NCBI GenBank assembly: GCA_022570795.1
Contig: JAKUDP010000002.1
Span: forward strand, 930,001 to 994,000
Direction of reading: 5' to 3'
Length of the DNA stretch: 64,000 nt
Source: Sphaerulina vaccinii
Lineage: Eukaryota; Ascomycota; Dothideomycetes; Mycosphaerellales; Mycosphaerellaceae
Part shown: positions 33,916 through 45,947 of the stretch, piece after piece
Numbering within the stretch: position 1 is the first letter of the stretch
Layout: each line of letters starts with the position of its first letter
Notes under the pieces: model-generated
What the model was told of the DNA's origin: nothing
Database searches by the model: none
Seen by the model: the letters and a program-made list of their open reading frames with translations, nothing else
Made by a program: the position numbers and the translations under genes

Positions 33916-35145
33916 ATGTTCAAGGGCAACCTCCTTCGCCAGGTTTCGAGAGCGTCCACTACCGCTGTCCGCCCACCAACTGCCACCGCTGTCGCTCGCC
34001 AGGCGATCCAGACTCGAGGTATCCGAGTCACGCCTAACGTCAAGCGCGAAGACGACGTTGCCAAAGACAAGCACGATGAATACTCGACTGCCGGAAAGCC
34101 CGGTGCTTTCGAGCACGAGGGTCAATTTTCGCGAACAGATAACACCATTCGTGTCGAGTACCCCGAGGAAGAGAACCTCCCAAGCTCCACACCAGTCCAA
34201 GGACGTGGTGGCTTTCATTTTAAGCGCACACTCGAGACTTTCAGCTTAGAGGGTCGCACCACGATTGTGACTGGCGGAGCTCGTGGTCTTGGTCTAGTCA
34301 TGAGCCAGGCTTGCGTTATCAGCGGAGCCAACATTGCCATTGTGGATTTGAACAGTAAGCTTCAATTCGACAACTGTAGCAATTGGGATGATACTGACTA
34401 GGCTTTCACAGAGGAGGAAGGCGAGAAGCAGGCACAGCTGCTCATGGACACATTCCGAAAGGAGAACCCAGGAGCAACAGACCGCGATGTTCCAAAAGTC
34501 ACAGCCCACTACTGCGATGTCTCTTCACCAGACTCCGTCAACGCCGCCATGGAGGAGATTGTCGGCATTCACGGCCAAGTTGACCACCTCGTCACCTCAG
34601 CCGGTTTCACCGAGAACTACGACGCCATCGAGTACCCATACGACCGCATGCAGAAGCTATGGGGAGTCAACGTCGACGGCACATATCTGTGGTCTTGCGC
34701 AGTCGCCAAGCACCTCATGGCTCGCAAGGCCAAGGGTAGCGTGGTCATGATTGGTAGCATGAGTGGTGCAATCGTCAACGTGCCTCAGCCACAGGCACCA
34801 TACAACGCTGCCAAAGCTGCAGTGCGACACTTGGCTAGCTCGCTTGCTGTCGAGTGGGCGCACGCAGGTATCCGTGTCAACTGCATCAGCCCTGGTTACA
34901 TGCTTACTGCACTGTAAGTACTCGGTCCTGCACTAGAGAGACGTGAAGCTAACGTGCTTGATAGTACCAAGAAGATTCTTGATGATAACCCAGAGCTTGC
35001 TCAGAAGTGGACCAGTCTGATTCCACAGGGTAAGATGGGTCGTCCAGAAGATCTCATGGGAGCAGTGACATTCCTGCTATCAGATGCGGCAGGCTATGTC
35101 ACTGGTGCTGATCTCCGTGTCGACGGTGGTTACACTGTGACCTAA
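33916..35145 (+). CDS. Mitochondrial-type SDR, polyol/sorbose-reductase-like (373 aa)
   Basis: Exons 33916-34354, 34412-34913, 34965-35145; introns of 57 and 51 nt (GTAAGC..CACAG, GTAAGT..ATAG) restore frame. The first ~40 residues are Arg/Ser/Thr-rich without acidic residues (MFKGNLLRQVSRASTTAVRP), a plausible mitochondrial targeting peptide. The SDR core follows at about residue 115: TGGARGLGL, TSAGFTEN (NAG position), MIGSMSG, catalytic PYNAAKAAV, and DLRVDGGY at the end. It resembles fungal D-arabinitol/mannitol dehydrogenases and sorbose-reductase-like proteins with an N-terminal extension. The substrate is not determined by sequence. Confidence 0.88.
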
Positions 35146-35850
35146 ACGACTGCACGATTAGATTTGTCTATCTTGTACTCGAAGGGTAGCAAGATCACAA
35201 TACCACGGAAAGCTTTGCTTCGTGCCGTAGGTGAAAGAGCTTGGCACGAACCTGAGGTGAACACCGGGATAGAACGCTGGCCAAAGGCTGGTAGCAGACG
35301 ACTTATGGACGATTAGGCGCTGGGCGTTTTTGAGCTCATACGGTCTCGAGGCTTGGACTAGTATGTACGCTATGCTGAATGACAATTGTACTATGAGAAA
35401 CAAGATGCCTTCTCGAGAGTGAGCTGCGCTCAATTTCTCCAACGCTATCTGTTCAGACTCGCTACTGAATTTCTAACAGCAGTACGGTGGCCGAGACTTG
35501 TGTTAATAAACGAGTCCACGTGGACTGGAGAACTCATATCGATAACTGAAGAACTATGGAGGCCGTGGAGCACGCATCCACAGCATCTGAGACAAAAGGT
35601 ACTTCCAATGAACTGCCATTAGCTGTTGATCACCTTCGCCCAGTCACGTTCACACGGCACGCCATATCCGTGACCTCCTCGAAACAAATATGGAGTTCTA
35701 TGGAGTTCATATCCACCATTGAAGTCATCGCCCGAATCTCGGACGAAACGCTACAGCCATGAATTGACACCGGTGTCCGGCACGTCTCAGTAGTACATCA
35801 TTCTCGAACGTGGATCTGTCATATCATAAGCATAGGTAAAAGCAAAGTCC
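35146..35850. other. Intergenic, convergent 3' ends
   Basis: Between the stop codons of the SDR (plus) and the F-box-like gene (minus). Nothing recognised. Confidence 0.45.
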
Positions 35851-36738
35851 TCACTCCAGAGCCTCGTTATGGAACGATATACCTGGATTCCACTCTTCCC
35901 TCTCCATATTCTCCCTCAGCTCCTCCATCAACGGCAAGATCTGTAACATATAGCTCTCTTCGCCAACAAAAGCTTTTGGCTCGCAAGCATCGAGGGTGAA
36001 AGTATGAGCTACCTCATCGTACTTCCAAGTCCACCAAGTCTTTTCTGGATTCGAAGGGAATCTGTCATAGCGCTCGTAATGATCTGTCTTGAGGATGAGA
36101 CCGATGAGGCGATTGTACCAAGTTCTAAAAGGTCACGAATGCGTCAGTATGTTGTGTGCTGGCAATGAGCAGGATGGATACCTAAAGCTTCCCTTCACCA
36201 TAGCCCCATTCTTCACAAACACTAAACGTTTCACACCTTGTAAACCACGTAACAATTTCACAATATCAGCAGTGAAATCAAACATATAATGCCAAGCACT
36301 TGAACGATGCAAGACGATTGTCAAAGTCTCCAAATTCAGCGACTGCAGTCCAAATGGCCGATCACGCCAATCGAGGATCTTTCGAAAGTGTCTCTTATCG
36401 GCAACGAATGCGAGAGATCTGATAGCCTCGACTTGCTTAGAATGGAGAAGGAGAAGCCTCTGCGGAATATCGAAGAAGAGGTTGAACACGATGAAGTTGG
36501 TCTTGCTGTAGGCGATAAGGCTGCCATCTTGGTAGATTTGTCGACATGCTAGAAGTGGTTCGAGAGACGCGCTAGCATGATGCCCTTGGTGTAAAGGGGT
36601 TTCACCTGCTGCTGAGATGGACAGTCGCCGTTCGTCGTTTAAGGTATTGTCGAAGACGTGTTCGAGAATTGTGATTCTGATTTCTGCAGGGAGGGTGAGG
36701 AGATGAGGCTTCTCTGATGCTCTGTGAGTAAGCTCCAT
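35851..36738 (-). CDS. F-box-like protein (276 aa)
   Basis: Two exons on the minus strand: 36738-36182 and 36124-35851. The 57-nt intron (GTATCC, branch ACTGAC, TTTAG) sits after SFR; the second exon gives TWYNRLIGLILKTDHYERYD and ends NEALE. Without splicing the frame closes 17 residues after the junction. The N-terminus has the truncated F-box-like motif HLLTLPAEIRITILEHVF followed by LACRQIYQDG, the usual layout of small fungal F-box-like proteins. Probable protein-interaction role; no partner can be named. It resembles the gene at 25 kb in type but not closely in sequence. Confidence 0.78.
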
Positions 36739-38169
36739 GCCGTGCCAGTATCATGAACAGGACAACATGAAGTCGAAAATGGATCGAGGAGAGCTGAAGG
36801 GACCAGGAGCCCCTCGCCGAGGCCAGCAGCGATTATCAGATGATCTTGCCTTGCGTCTCGCGTGAGCTCCGATCATCGGAGAGCAAGCATCTCTCAAGTC
36901 CACAGCCTCGAAGATCATAAGCATTGATCAATATGCCAGTCGGCGAACATGATCAGCAACTGATGATGGCAGGTTCCTGGACAGACTGGGAGTCCCAAAA
37001 GTGTCCGCTGTGGTGTGATGGTGATGGTCTGGTCTGATGTCGGTGCACGGGCTAGTTCTATGTTGCACATTCCGACTTCGGTACCAAGTTTATACTTTAC
37101 CGCTATATTGGCCTGGAGGTGGTGTCAGAAATAATTCAACCTCACTCTCCATTTCTCAATCTCTCTCGATTCTGTGTCTCGTTCCTCAAGCTTCGTGGTT
37201 TCCAAGAATTCCTCAAGATCGTGATTCTGGCGATGCCCTCTTCAACAACGAGCTGCGCTGGCCGGTGAGGACGACTCTCAAAACTCCACCACCACCGGGT
37301 GTCATGCGGTAACACGAGCGGCTGCTTGCTTCAACACATAGTTTCTGTCTCTCACAAGTCTGGTCTGGGATACGGCGAGGCGGGGATGCGGTACCGTACG
37401 TCGATAGAAGCAGACTTTCTATATTGTGTGAGCACACTTCGCGGCTTCCAGGTCTCGAGATCGCACCAATTCAGTCAGATGCTGTGGGCTATGTAAAGTG
37501 GTATGCCAGAGAAAAAAGTCGTGCTTACAGCTTACAGAACATGTCAACCACTAGCAGCCATCGTCCCGAACGTGTTATGGGTGCCCATGCCTAGCGACGG
37601 CCTCCTGCATACGCATGGACGTGCATTCTACCTGTTGCTTTGTCTCATGCTGCGTTCATATGTGCCGATCACGATAGTCCTCTACACATCTCACGACATC
37701 TGAGGATCATCACACAACACGAGTCGCAGAGGTGGCGCGGAAAGGGCTTTTGAAGTGCGCAGAGATACACAGACTCTTCTCTGACTGTGCCGTATGTGAA
37801 TAGGTCAGCATAGAGATCAGGAGTTGTCGGAGAGCACCAGCAATCTTACTGATACATCGCTTGGGCGAGTGCATATGTGGACCAGTTGCCCGGTACATGT
37901 GACTCAGAAATGGGTGGAAGCTTGATTATTGCGTTGTAGAGTCTTGGCCGAAAGAAAGTGAGGACAATTCACTGGACACTTCGAGAGCGAGAGCGAATTT
38001 ATCAGCCTTCTTTGCTTTCCTCTGCTTTCTACACTCGACTCTGGCAACAAACCACAGTCACAACAACATCTTACGATCACAACAACAAGTTGCACAACCT
38101 CATCGGTCATCATCCGGCACATCTCCTCTTTAACTGGCAGCCGGGCCCACTGCATCGCAACCAGCAAAA
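36739..38169. other. Intergenic, no gene seen
   Basis: 1.4 kb between divergent genes. The 150 bp before 38170 is rich in CAACAA-type repeats, a common leader texture in filamentous fungi. Nothing else recognised. Confidence 0.45.
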
Positions 38170-41007
38170 ATGTCGGGCACAAGCAAGCCTTACGAGACGA
38201 CTGTCGCGGAGTATCTCAAGTTGCTACAGCCAGGAGGTCTGGAAGCAAAGTTCTTGAGCAGAGATCGACATCTGTACGCCAGAACACTCAGCTCAATCCT
38301 TGCTCTCCAAGACAGCAGAGTACCTCGTCCTGCAGGCGAGGACATGTACCTTGAGGATAACACGACTCACAAACATACCGAGCTCTACAATTTCAACCAT
38401 GAGACCATACTCAACATGACGTTGAGAGAGTTCGACGTTGCGGCCATGTTCATGTCTGGCAAGGTAGCGTTTGATGGCTACACCATCATCAGCGATCCGA
38501 AGTACACATTCTCATCCAACCCGGAGTCGAAAGAGCACCTCACACTCGGTCGCCACAACGAGGCTGCTGATAGCCCCTTGTTGGCACTCGCAAGAACAGC
38601 TTTCGATGTGCGAAATGCCAGTAAGTACATCGCACTCCCTTCATCTCATCTCGATGGGCCCGCAGGCACCAAGCCCACCCGGCTCCGGACTGCGAAGGAT
38701 CTTGATTTGGTTGATGAAGCAGAGAACGTTACATGTGCTAATATTCAACTTCCAGATGATGGGCCATCACCACTCAAAGACATCGACAAGACTCAGATCC
38801 TCGACTTCTTACTTGATCGATGGCAGTTCTGGGTCGAACAAGGAATTCCGGTCGTCCCGTACAGCGAGCACGTAGTGTGTTACATGGAGCTCTTGCGCGA
38901 CCTTCATTCAGCGAAGACAGGGGATGAGTATCGGCGCGCCGCCTATGCCTTGCGAGATTTCGTCATGGCAAACAGCTGTGGTAAGATGCTGAAACGCCTC
39001 GAATTCGGTGTTCACGGCCAGAAGTTTGGCGGCGGGCGTCCTGGAACGCGGTGGCTCTTCAATATCCTCTCCCGGAAATTCTCCGGAATCCCAGCACGAG
39101 CTCACACTCTCGCTCTTCCCACAAATCTCTCAACACAGCACGAAGATCGACAACGTCGCGTTCTTGCAGAGTTCTTCGAAAACAAAGTGCGTCGGCCTGA
39201 TCTTGCGCAACTGGCCAGAGAGGCCAAAATGTACGATAACGAAGGTCGCCAGCGCTTTCAGTACATGCTGGCTACACGTCTCACGGGCGTGAAGAAAGCA
39301 CTCGAAGACGCGTATCAGGCTATTCGCAACTTCAAGAAACTGCCTCGCCCACACGGTGAGGATGTCGAACTCCTACGTCGGGAAGTCAAGACTACTGCCA
39401 AAGCACAGCGAGTTGCTGTCCGCCATCTCAGCGACATCGTCTACTATTTCAACGACACCTTGTACGCACATTGCCAGTGGCTGGCGGAGGTCGCCTGTGT
39501 CTCAGAGGCAAAAGACACCCCTCATTAGGATGAGGAACTTCTTCCAGGCTCCTCAAGCCCTATTGTACCCGGCTGGATATTCAAAGAACCTGCCGTGACC
39601 GACTCTCCCGAGGAGGATGAAGAGGATGAAGAAGATAAAGACCTCGACAACCTTCGCAAGTTCCCCAAAGTGGCACACAAGTACGTGACCTTGCTGTGCG
39701 ATCACGATCTCGGCCTTCAGAAAGCCATGGCCTTTGATCCTGAGCACAAGTCCGCGAAGCAGCAAGCTCGGTCGCGAAGCATCTTGGAAGCGCCGGTCAG
39801 CGTCATGGTCCTCAGAACGCAAGACCACGACAAGGAGAGAATGTCTATCAACGAGTACCTAGAGACGCTTGCCAAGCAGGACCTACACAAGGAGTGCCAA
39901 CAGAGTGGTCAACCCGAATTGGCCGCCCTCGATGCCGAAAAGCTGGGGAGTATGCTACAGGAGCAATTCAACGAGAGCACTCAGAATAGAGACAGGAGAC
40001 GCATCTTCCGGACCGACAGAGGCGGCTTCGGTGGCAACACACACTGTGAAGCCATACCCATGACCCTCATCGATTGCCTGCAGGATACAGAGCTGTTGAA
40101 GTATGTCATCAACCAGTGTAAGGAATGGTTCATCGTGCCAGAACTGTTCGCCGTTCAAGTCAAGCTTCTTGAGACGCTGTCAACGTGGCTAGCACTCGTA
40201 CATGTCACCAAGCGCTGCTGCCCATTGTGCTGGATTATGGTCGAGATCCTGGGTGAGCGGCTGACCACAGAGCAGAAGGATAAGATCAAGGAGAAGATCA
40301 AGCTGGCAGCACCAGGTTACCACACTGTGTGGACCCCGGTCAGGCTGCCATCGTGGACGACAAAGAAGATGGGCGAAGAAGTCATCGCGAGGATGGAGAA
40401 GCAAGCTTTCGTCATCTTTTCGAAAGCACAATCTCAAGCCGACCAGCTCCGACGACTGGAGCAGAACAGCAGCCAGACGTCGAGGCATCAACGAGAGTAG
40501 AATGGAGATCGAACTCTTGAGAATGAGTCCGAAGACGAGGAACCCGTGGGTGAAGAAGACCAGTCTGACATCGAACTTCTGACTTCTTCGCCTGTCAAAC
40601 CATCTGCTGCTCCAGGAGACTTTTCCTCATCACCGGGCCAAGGACCTTCTACAGAGCCACGATTCGGCAGCCCATCGCTGCAGGCAGTTGGCTCCTCACC
40701 TTCAGTTCCAGGACAGGCTGGACAATTGCCCTATCGATCTCTTGGCACACTTGATCTGCAGGGTTTTGGCTCCTCACTTCCAATTCCAGGACAGGCTGGA
40801 CAGCTGCCCTTTCAACCTCTTGGCACACTTGATCCGGCTTTCTCAACACGTGCGCAACACAACACGTTCGTGGCACAGCAGCTGACGAGACCGAAACGTG
40901 GCGCATCTTCGAATAACACTATCGCGCAAAACAGCAGGGGTAGACGTGTGCGTGTCAGGGAAGATGGGTCTTTTGAGGAGATGGACACTGATGAAGACGA
41001 TGACTGA
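38170..41007 (+). CDS. Deaminase-like (OTT_1508 type) protein, frame split by two TAG codons
   Basis: A 946-codon frame runs from ATG 38170 to TGA 41007 with only two interruptions, both TAG (39526-39528 and 40498-40500). Reading continues in the same frame after each (DEELLPGSSSPIVPGW; NGDRTLENESEDEEPV). The N-terminal ~450 residues are globular and unrecognised. The middle segment has THCEA (HCE, 40042-40050) and KRCCPLCW (CCxxC, 40216-40230), followed by GYHTVWTPVRLPSW; this HxE plus CxxC layout is that of the zinc deaminase fold, and I associate the flanks with fungal OTT_1508-like proteins. The tail has a 26-residue tandem repeat. Alternatives: pseudogene, readthrough, or two 90-nt in-frame introns ending on the TAGs (39439-39528, 40411-40500), both with poor donors. 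Confidence 0.6.
40690..40845 (+). repeat. 78-bp tandem duplication in the deaminase-like tail
   Basis: Two adjacent copies of 78 bp (26 codons), starting at 40690 and 40768, encode GSSPSVPGQAGQLPYRSLG and GSSLPIPGQAGQLPFQPLG. Differences are few and mostly conservative, so the duplication is fairly recent or maintained. Confidence 0.8.
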
Positions 41008-41612
41008 TGTCTCTCTGCGTTTGATGGTGTACCACGCCACTGGACTTGCATGCAGGTCAGTATGCGAGAATCTTGAGGAAATGGACGTGAAGTGGTTTTA
41101 TTTGGCTTGTCTCTCACGAATGGTCCGCTGGCTGCGCTAACAGGCCTTGAGACCTGGCAGTATGCATCAACAGCACAGTGGCAGTACGCATCACCAGCTG
41201 AGAGTTCTGAGAGCATACCTGTTTGTCAGGTCTCTTCAAGGCCACACAGGAGGGTAATGAAGTAAAGGACTGGCATTGGCAAGGTCAAGGCAGGACAGTG
41301 GTTCACTTGTATCATAGCATCAGCACCAGTTCTATCGCGATCAGCAACAATCTTCTCTGCCTTCCACCTAGTGGTCTCTCGCGAACCCAGCCACTGACAC
41401 GCCAACAGAAGCTAGCCTCGAGCAGTGTCATAAACCTTGATGATAATCAGAGAGCGTCGGCTGATTGGAACGTTGATCTCTCAAGATTTGGGAACAGCCA
41501 TGCATCTGGATATAGGCACAGAGTGCTGACAGAAAGCACAAGCGAAATCAGAGAACGAGTGAGGGACCATCGTGAGAATCAACTATGTCCGACTTTACAC
41601 AGTGTATACATC
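41008..41612. other. Intergenic, convergent 3' ends
   Basis: Between the deaminase-like frame (plus) and the pectin lyase (minus). No gene recognised. Confidence 0.45.
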
Positions 41613-42859
41613 TCACATCCTCCACTGTCCAGTCCTTCTCACCACACTCCTCCTCGTCGCATTCTTCGAACTAGTACTTGACGACGACAACTTCCCAATA
41701 CCAGCCGTAGTAGGCACAGCACTCGCATCAGCATCAGCATCCGCAATAGTCAAACCACTAAACTGGCTCAAAACATCCGAATCAGTACCAGTGAGCGCAC
41801 CAGAATCAGTATAAGTATTCGCAGCACAGCCCCTGCCCAGCGCGCTCGAACAAGCACTATCCACACTTGTAGGCGCGTAGATACTGCCTGTGAAGTCCGC
41901 CTCCGCCTCAGTGACGCTGTCGAAGATTGAACCCTCGAGAAGAACGTATGATGAGTCGCCTTCGAATGCGTGGCCGGAGTTGTCGGACCAGTAGTTGTTC
42001 ACGGCGTGGAGGATAGTGTCTGCTGACATCTTCGGTGAACGGCCGGATGTGTGGTGGATGTAGTTTCCCTTCAGAGTGATTTGGTCGTTGGTACCGGTGA
42101 GGTAGAGACCCCAGTAATGCTCTCCGTTGCAGGTAGCTGAGTAATCTGTTTGGCCGTCGAAGTCTGAATTTGTGATTGCTATGTTGGTGTTGGTTTCGTA
42201 GCCTGCTACGATCATCATGCGGCCGATGAGGTTGATCTGGAGACCATGGTCAGTAGCTATATGGTAATGTGACTTGTAGGAGTATGGCTCACGGTGACAT
42301 GATCAATCCAGACGTTGCTGCATCCATTCAAGGTGATTGCGTCTCCGCCCCAGACATACTCAGGGTTGAGGTCGGTGATCTGAATGTTCTGAATGATAAT
42401 ATTGTCCACATCGCCAGAAAGCGAGAGTCCTTTGCCTTTGATTACACCGGAACTGCCTGAGCCGATGATGCTCTTGTCACCCTTGACAGAGATAGGATTC
42501 GTTCCGGCGACATCATATGTGACACTGACTGAAGGTGCATCACTCTCGTAGTTGCTGCACCAATCGTTCGCGTTGATCGCAAGCTGACAACCAGTCGCTG
42601 TACCCCAGGGAGCACAGCCGGTCTCAGTCGTGGTGCCCTCGGTTCCGGTGAAGTCGAAGGTCTTGGTGAGAACGATTGTCAAGGCATCGTCCGACTCGAG
42701 GTATGTGACAAGCTCGTCCGTTGTCGTTGGAGTGACGGTCTTGCCAGCAGCTCCGCCCGTGGTTCCGGTTGCGAAGCCAGGTGCCTCACCAGAGACTGAT
42801 TGTGCTAGTGCCAGAGGACTGGCGACCAGCGCCAAGGAAAGAAGTGCTTGAGCAAGCAT
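41613..42859 (-). CDS. Pectin lyase, polysaccharide lyase family 1 (396 aa)
   Basis: A secreted enzyme that cleaves methyl-esterified pectin by beta-elimination. Exons 42859-42293 and 42236-41613; the intron (GTGAGC, branch CTGAC, CCAG) restores frame. Signal peptide at residues 1-19 (LLSLALVASPLALAQ). Parallel beta-helix motifs: NIIIQNIQITDLNPEYVWGG, GGDAITLNGCSNVWIDHV, then HYWGLYLTG and HHTSGRSPKM carrying the conserved Arg. The WGGDAI/GRSPK combination fits fungal pectin lyase better than pectate lyase. The C-terminus is Ala/Ser/Thr-rich with a basic end. Plant-polymer degradation fits a plant-associated or saprotrophic lifestyle. Confidence 0.92.
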
Positions 42860-43872
42860 GTTGAAGGAGTGAATGGAAGAGAGCGACAGAGTATTGGGCT
42901 GCTTGTTGGAGAAGGTTTACTGTACTCTTTCAATAGTTCTTATGTATGCATGATTAATCTCTGCCGAGCCCATCATTGCGCAACTCGAGGAAGTTCCATA
43001 GTGTGGCGTGGTTTCGAAGGTGTTGTCGCATCAACTTGAGACGCAGGCCCACAGTCTATTCATCTCGCTTGACATGTGGATGCATCTGCAGCGGGAGGAG
43101 TACCCAATGCGGCCACCCCCTCTATCATGGAGACCGCAGACATGCGCCAAGACAATCTGGTAGTAGTACGAACACAACAGAGCTCAGTCACTGCGTTTCA
43201 GGTTTGCATTGGCACGTTTTGTGGCTTGATAGTTCTTCGGAGCCTCTTCCATCAGCTTCACGGATATGGTCTGGCGAGGGCCGAACATAACCCTGTGCAG
43301 ATCACAGCTTCTGTGGCTTCGCAACCGAGCTTGGTATGCATCATGCTGCCGAAGTCCTGCCAAAGGCAGCATGATGTCGGTCTTCGCAACTTGACACTCT
43401 GGTGTGTTGCATTGCAGCGACGTGGTGAGTGCCAAGGCCTCAAATATACGGTTCCAGTCACGTCGCGTTCCATGGTAGCTCTCTCGTGCAATGGTAGCAC
43501 GTGCACCATCTAGACCAGGCCATAGGCGTGATGCTGCGGATGCCCTGTGTTAGAGTCCAACACGTCTTCATAAGCATATAGGTATCGTCGTACTGCTGCC
43601 AAAGAGATCGGTAAGCTAGTTGATGTCTGTCTTGGCAATAATTGAGGACCAGCTTCTTGTTCGAGGATGTCCAAAAGCGCATCTCCATGACACCTCCATT
43701 GCTATTCGACTGGTACGACCACCAGCGGTATTCGGCGTCGAGGCAGCCATCACTGTAGTAGACATATATGCGTAGTCTCTCAAGATGCAACGTATGCGCT
43801 CTTCCGTTCTGACAGATCCCCTTGCGAGCATCAAGATGGAGAGTGAGCTTCGTGATGCTTCTCATGCTGCGC
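42860..43872. other. Upstream region of pectin lyase
   Basis: About 1 kb between the pectin lyase start and the 3' end of the upstream transporter. It should hold the lyase promoter. A 141-codon minus-strand frame (43883-43458) is open here but shows no family-like motif. Confidence 0.4.
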
Positions 43873-45426
43873 TCACAGCACATATCGAAAGTGCAAGTTC
43901 TGCTTATCAGTCAAATCTTTGAAACCCAACCTGTCCTTCTCGGTCTCGTCCAGACCCAGTTCATCTCGTCTCTTATTCTCTCGCCATAGCACAACATAGA
44001 GCGCCGAAGCAGCCAATATCGTGATGCAATAACAACAGATCAAAGCAGTCCACAATTCAGGATAATGCTGGGCCCTCGTTTGAGTCCTTATGAAGAAAGG
44101 TCCGACAATGTTTCCCACGCAGTACGCGACGAATGTCGCAGCAGCCATGAAGCTCTTCTTCGTCTCTCCTGCCACGTTTCCTGCTCCGAGCGTCACAGTC
44201 AGGCTCACGACCATGCTGAAGAAGCCGATCAGAGAGTAGCCAACCACAGGAGCGGCTGGTCGGACGCCCCACTGTGACTTCCAGATTATCACGAAGCCAG
44301 CGATGACTGGTAGCGTGGAGCCCAAGAGTAGGGGGATGCGGATGTTGTTGTACCTCGAAGCAAGCCAGCCAAAGAGGGGAATGCCGATTAGAGCTATGCC
44401 ACCGAGTGGGAACTGGAAGAGGATGGACTGCAGGGCTGTATAGCCAAATGTGGACACTATGAGTGGGCCGAACCCAGTGACAGCGCCATTGACAGTGTAT
44501 GCGCTGCTCATGATGAGAAAGATAAGCCAGACTTTGACATCGAGAAGTCCTTCGATGATCTGGTCTTTCTTGATCTCCTGGTTGCGGATCCCAGTCTGGC
44601 CTCTCCGAAGTCGTTCAACTGCCACGATCCGCTCTTCAGGTTTCAGATACCACGCGCTTTGCGGAGAGTTGGGAAGGAAGAAACACCAAAGTCCGAACAG
44701 GAAGGTAAGACCACCAGCGAGCACATAGAGGTACTGCCATGGCCTCAGAATCCCACCTCTTATCTGCGCAAAGCTGTAATTGAGCGAGCCACCCACGATA
44801 GGACCCCACCCAACGCCTGAGAACCACCACGATTGACGTAAAGCTTGCTCACGTTGGGTGTAGTGGCCGCTGACCATTATCATAAAGGACGTGGGAACGA
44901 TCGATTCTGTGATGCCGAGAAATATACGCTGGACGATCAGGCCTTGCCAAGATGTTACGCCTGCAGTAGATGCGCATATGATAGCCCATAGCATGACCAT
45001 GGGCGCCAAGGTCCAGCGTACTTCCAGTTTTTGCACTAGATAGGTCATCGGATAGCTACCAATCAGTTAACCGAAGTAGAAAGCCGATGTCGCCCATGAC
45101 AGGCGTGTCGTATCAACTGTAGGTGGCGTGGTGCTGGTGTCTGTGACGGATAGGCTGAGGTCCTTGGTCATACCAAATAGTGCTGCAGATCCCAGGATGG
45201 CCTTATCGTACCATACCAGAGTGTAACCTATGACCATTGCCGGCATGAGGAACATATCGATCTTTCGCAGCACTCTGCGCTCTATGACTGTGTCGTAGTC
45301 GCGAGCCTCGTCACCCAAGGATGTATCGGTTGATGTCCTTTGTGTTGCCACACCTTCAGCCTTGCCCAGGCTGTTGTGCACGACATTCCCACTGGCCATC
45401 GGAGTAGCGTCCATCTGGTCTCTCAT
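43873..45426 (-). pseudogene. Dal5-type MFS permease with an in-frame TAA
   Basis: A single-frame gene of the allantoate permease family interrupted by one stop. From ATG 45426 (MRDQMDATPM; an ATG at 45513 is also in frame) it reads through FLMPAMVIGYTLVWYDKAIL to WATSAFYFG, then TAA at 45069-45067, then LIGSYPMTYLVQKLEVRW and the rest of a normal 12-segment transporter to the stop at 43873. Relatives read FYFGYLIG or FYFGQLIG here, so a single-base change (Tyr or Gln codon to TAA) explains it. There are no other defects across ~520 codons: a recent null allele, a readthrough case or a base-call error. An intron around the stop is excluded by lack of room. Confidence 0.75.
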
Positions 45427-45947
45427 ATCATCAGGATCGACAAGCCCAACAGGTCCAATAGCAGAGATCAAGATATGATGAGATAAAAATGCTGCGAAGT
45501 TTTTTACAGTCATACCACTTCGACGACGACGTCGAACTTTGCTAGCGTGTCAAGTTGGCGTTGAGGTCGGAAACAGCGCCGCTCATGTCGATCCATCATG
45601 CAGGTGTCTCGTGTCGATGTTCGGAGGACGTGGCTGTTGTGGTGTAGCGTGGACTTTGTATGTGAAGCATTTCGAGAACATAAGGACGCCAATGGATCTG
45701 TGTGATCATGCCGCAGGCCTTTGGTATGGCTATGAGTCCGCCACGAGGATCTTAGGTGTTGAGCGCTATCGGGGGCAGAGAAGACCATGAGCTATCCCAA
45801 AGGCGTGTAATGGACCACTTGGTGTTAATTTCCTTGCGCGTGATCTTATGGTCAATCCAGTATAGTATCACTAGTTCCTTCTTCGTTCTCGAACTCGTCC
45901 AAGGCCAGTCTTGCCGGGTCTTGCGATCTCTCTCTCATCCTCCTCCC
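45427..45947. other. Intergenic, no gene seen
   Basis: Promoter side of the MFS pseudogene and 3' side of the DUF3253-like gene. Nothing recognised. Confidence 0.4.

Noticed and set aside
43458..43883. 141-codon minus-strand frame next to the MFS pseudogene
   Set aside because: Overlaps the transporter end and shows no family-like segment; could be decayed sequence but not supportable.
45036..45071. Intron removing the TAA in the 45-kb permease
   Set aside because: Only a 36-nt interval is available and it would delete the conserved LIGSYPMTYL segment.
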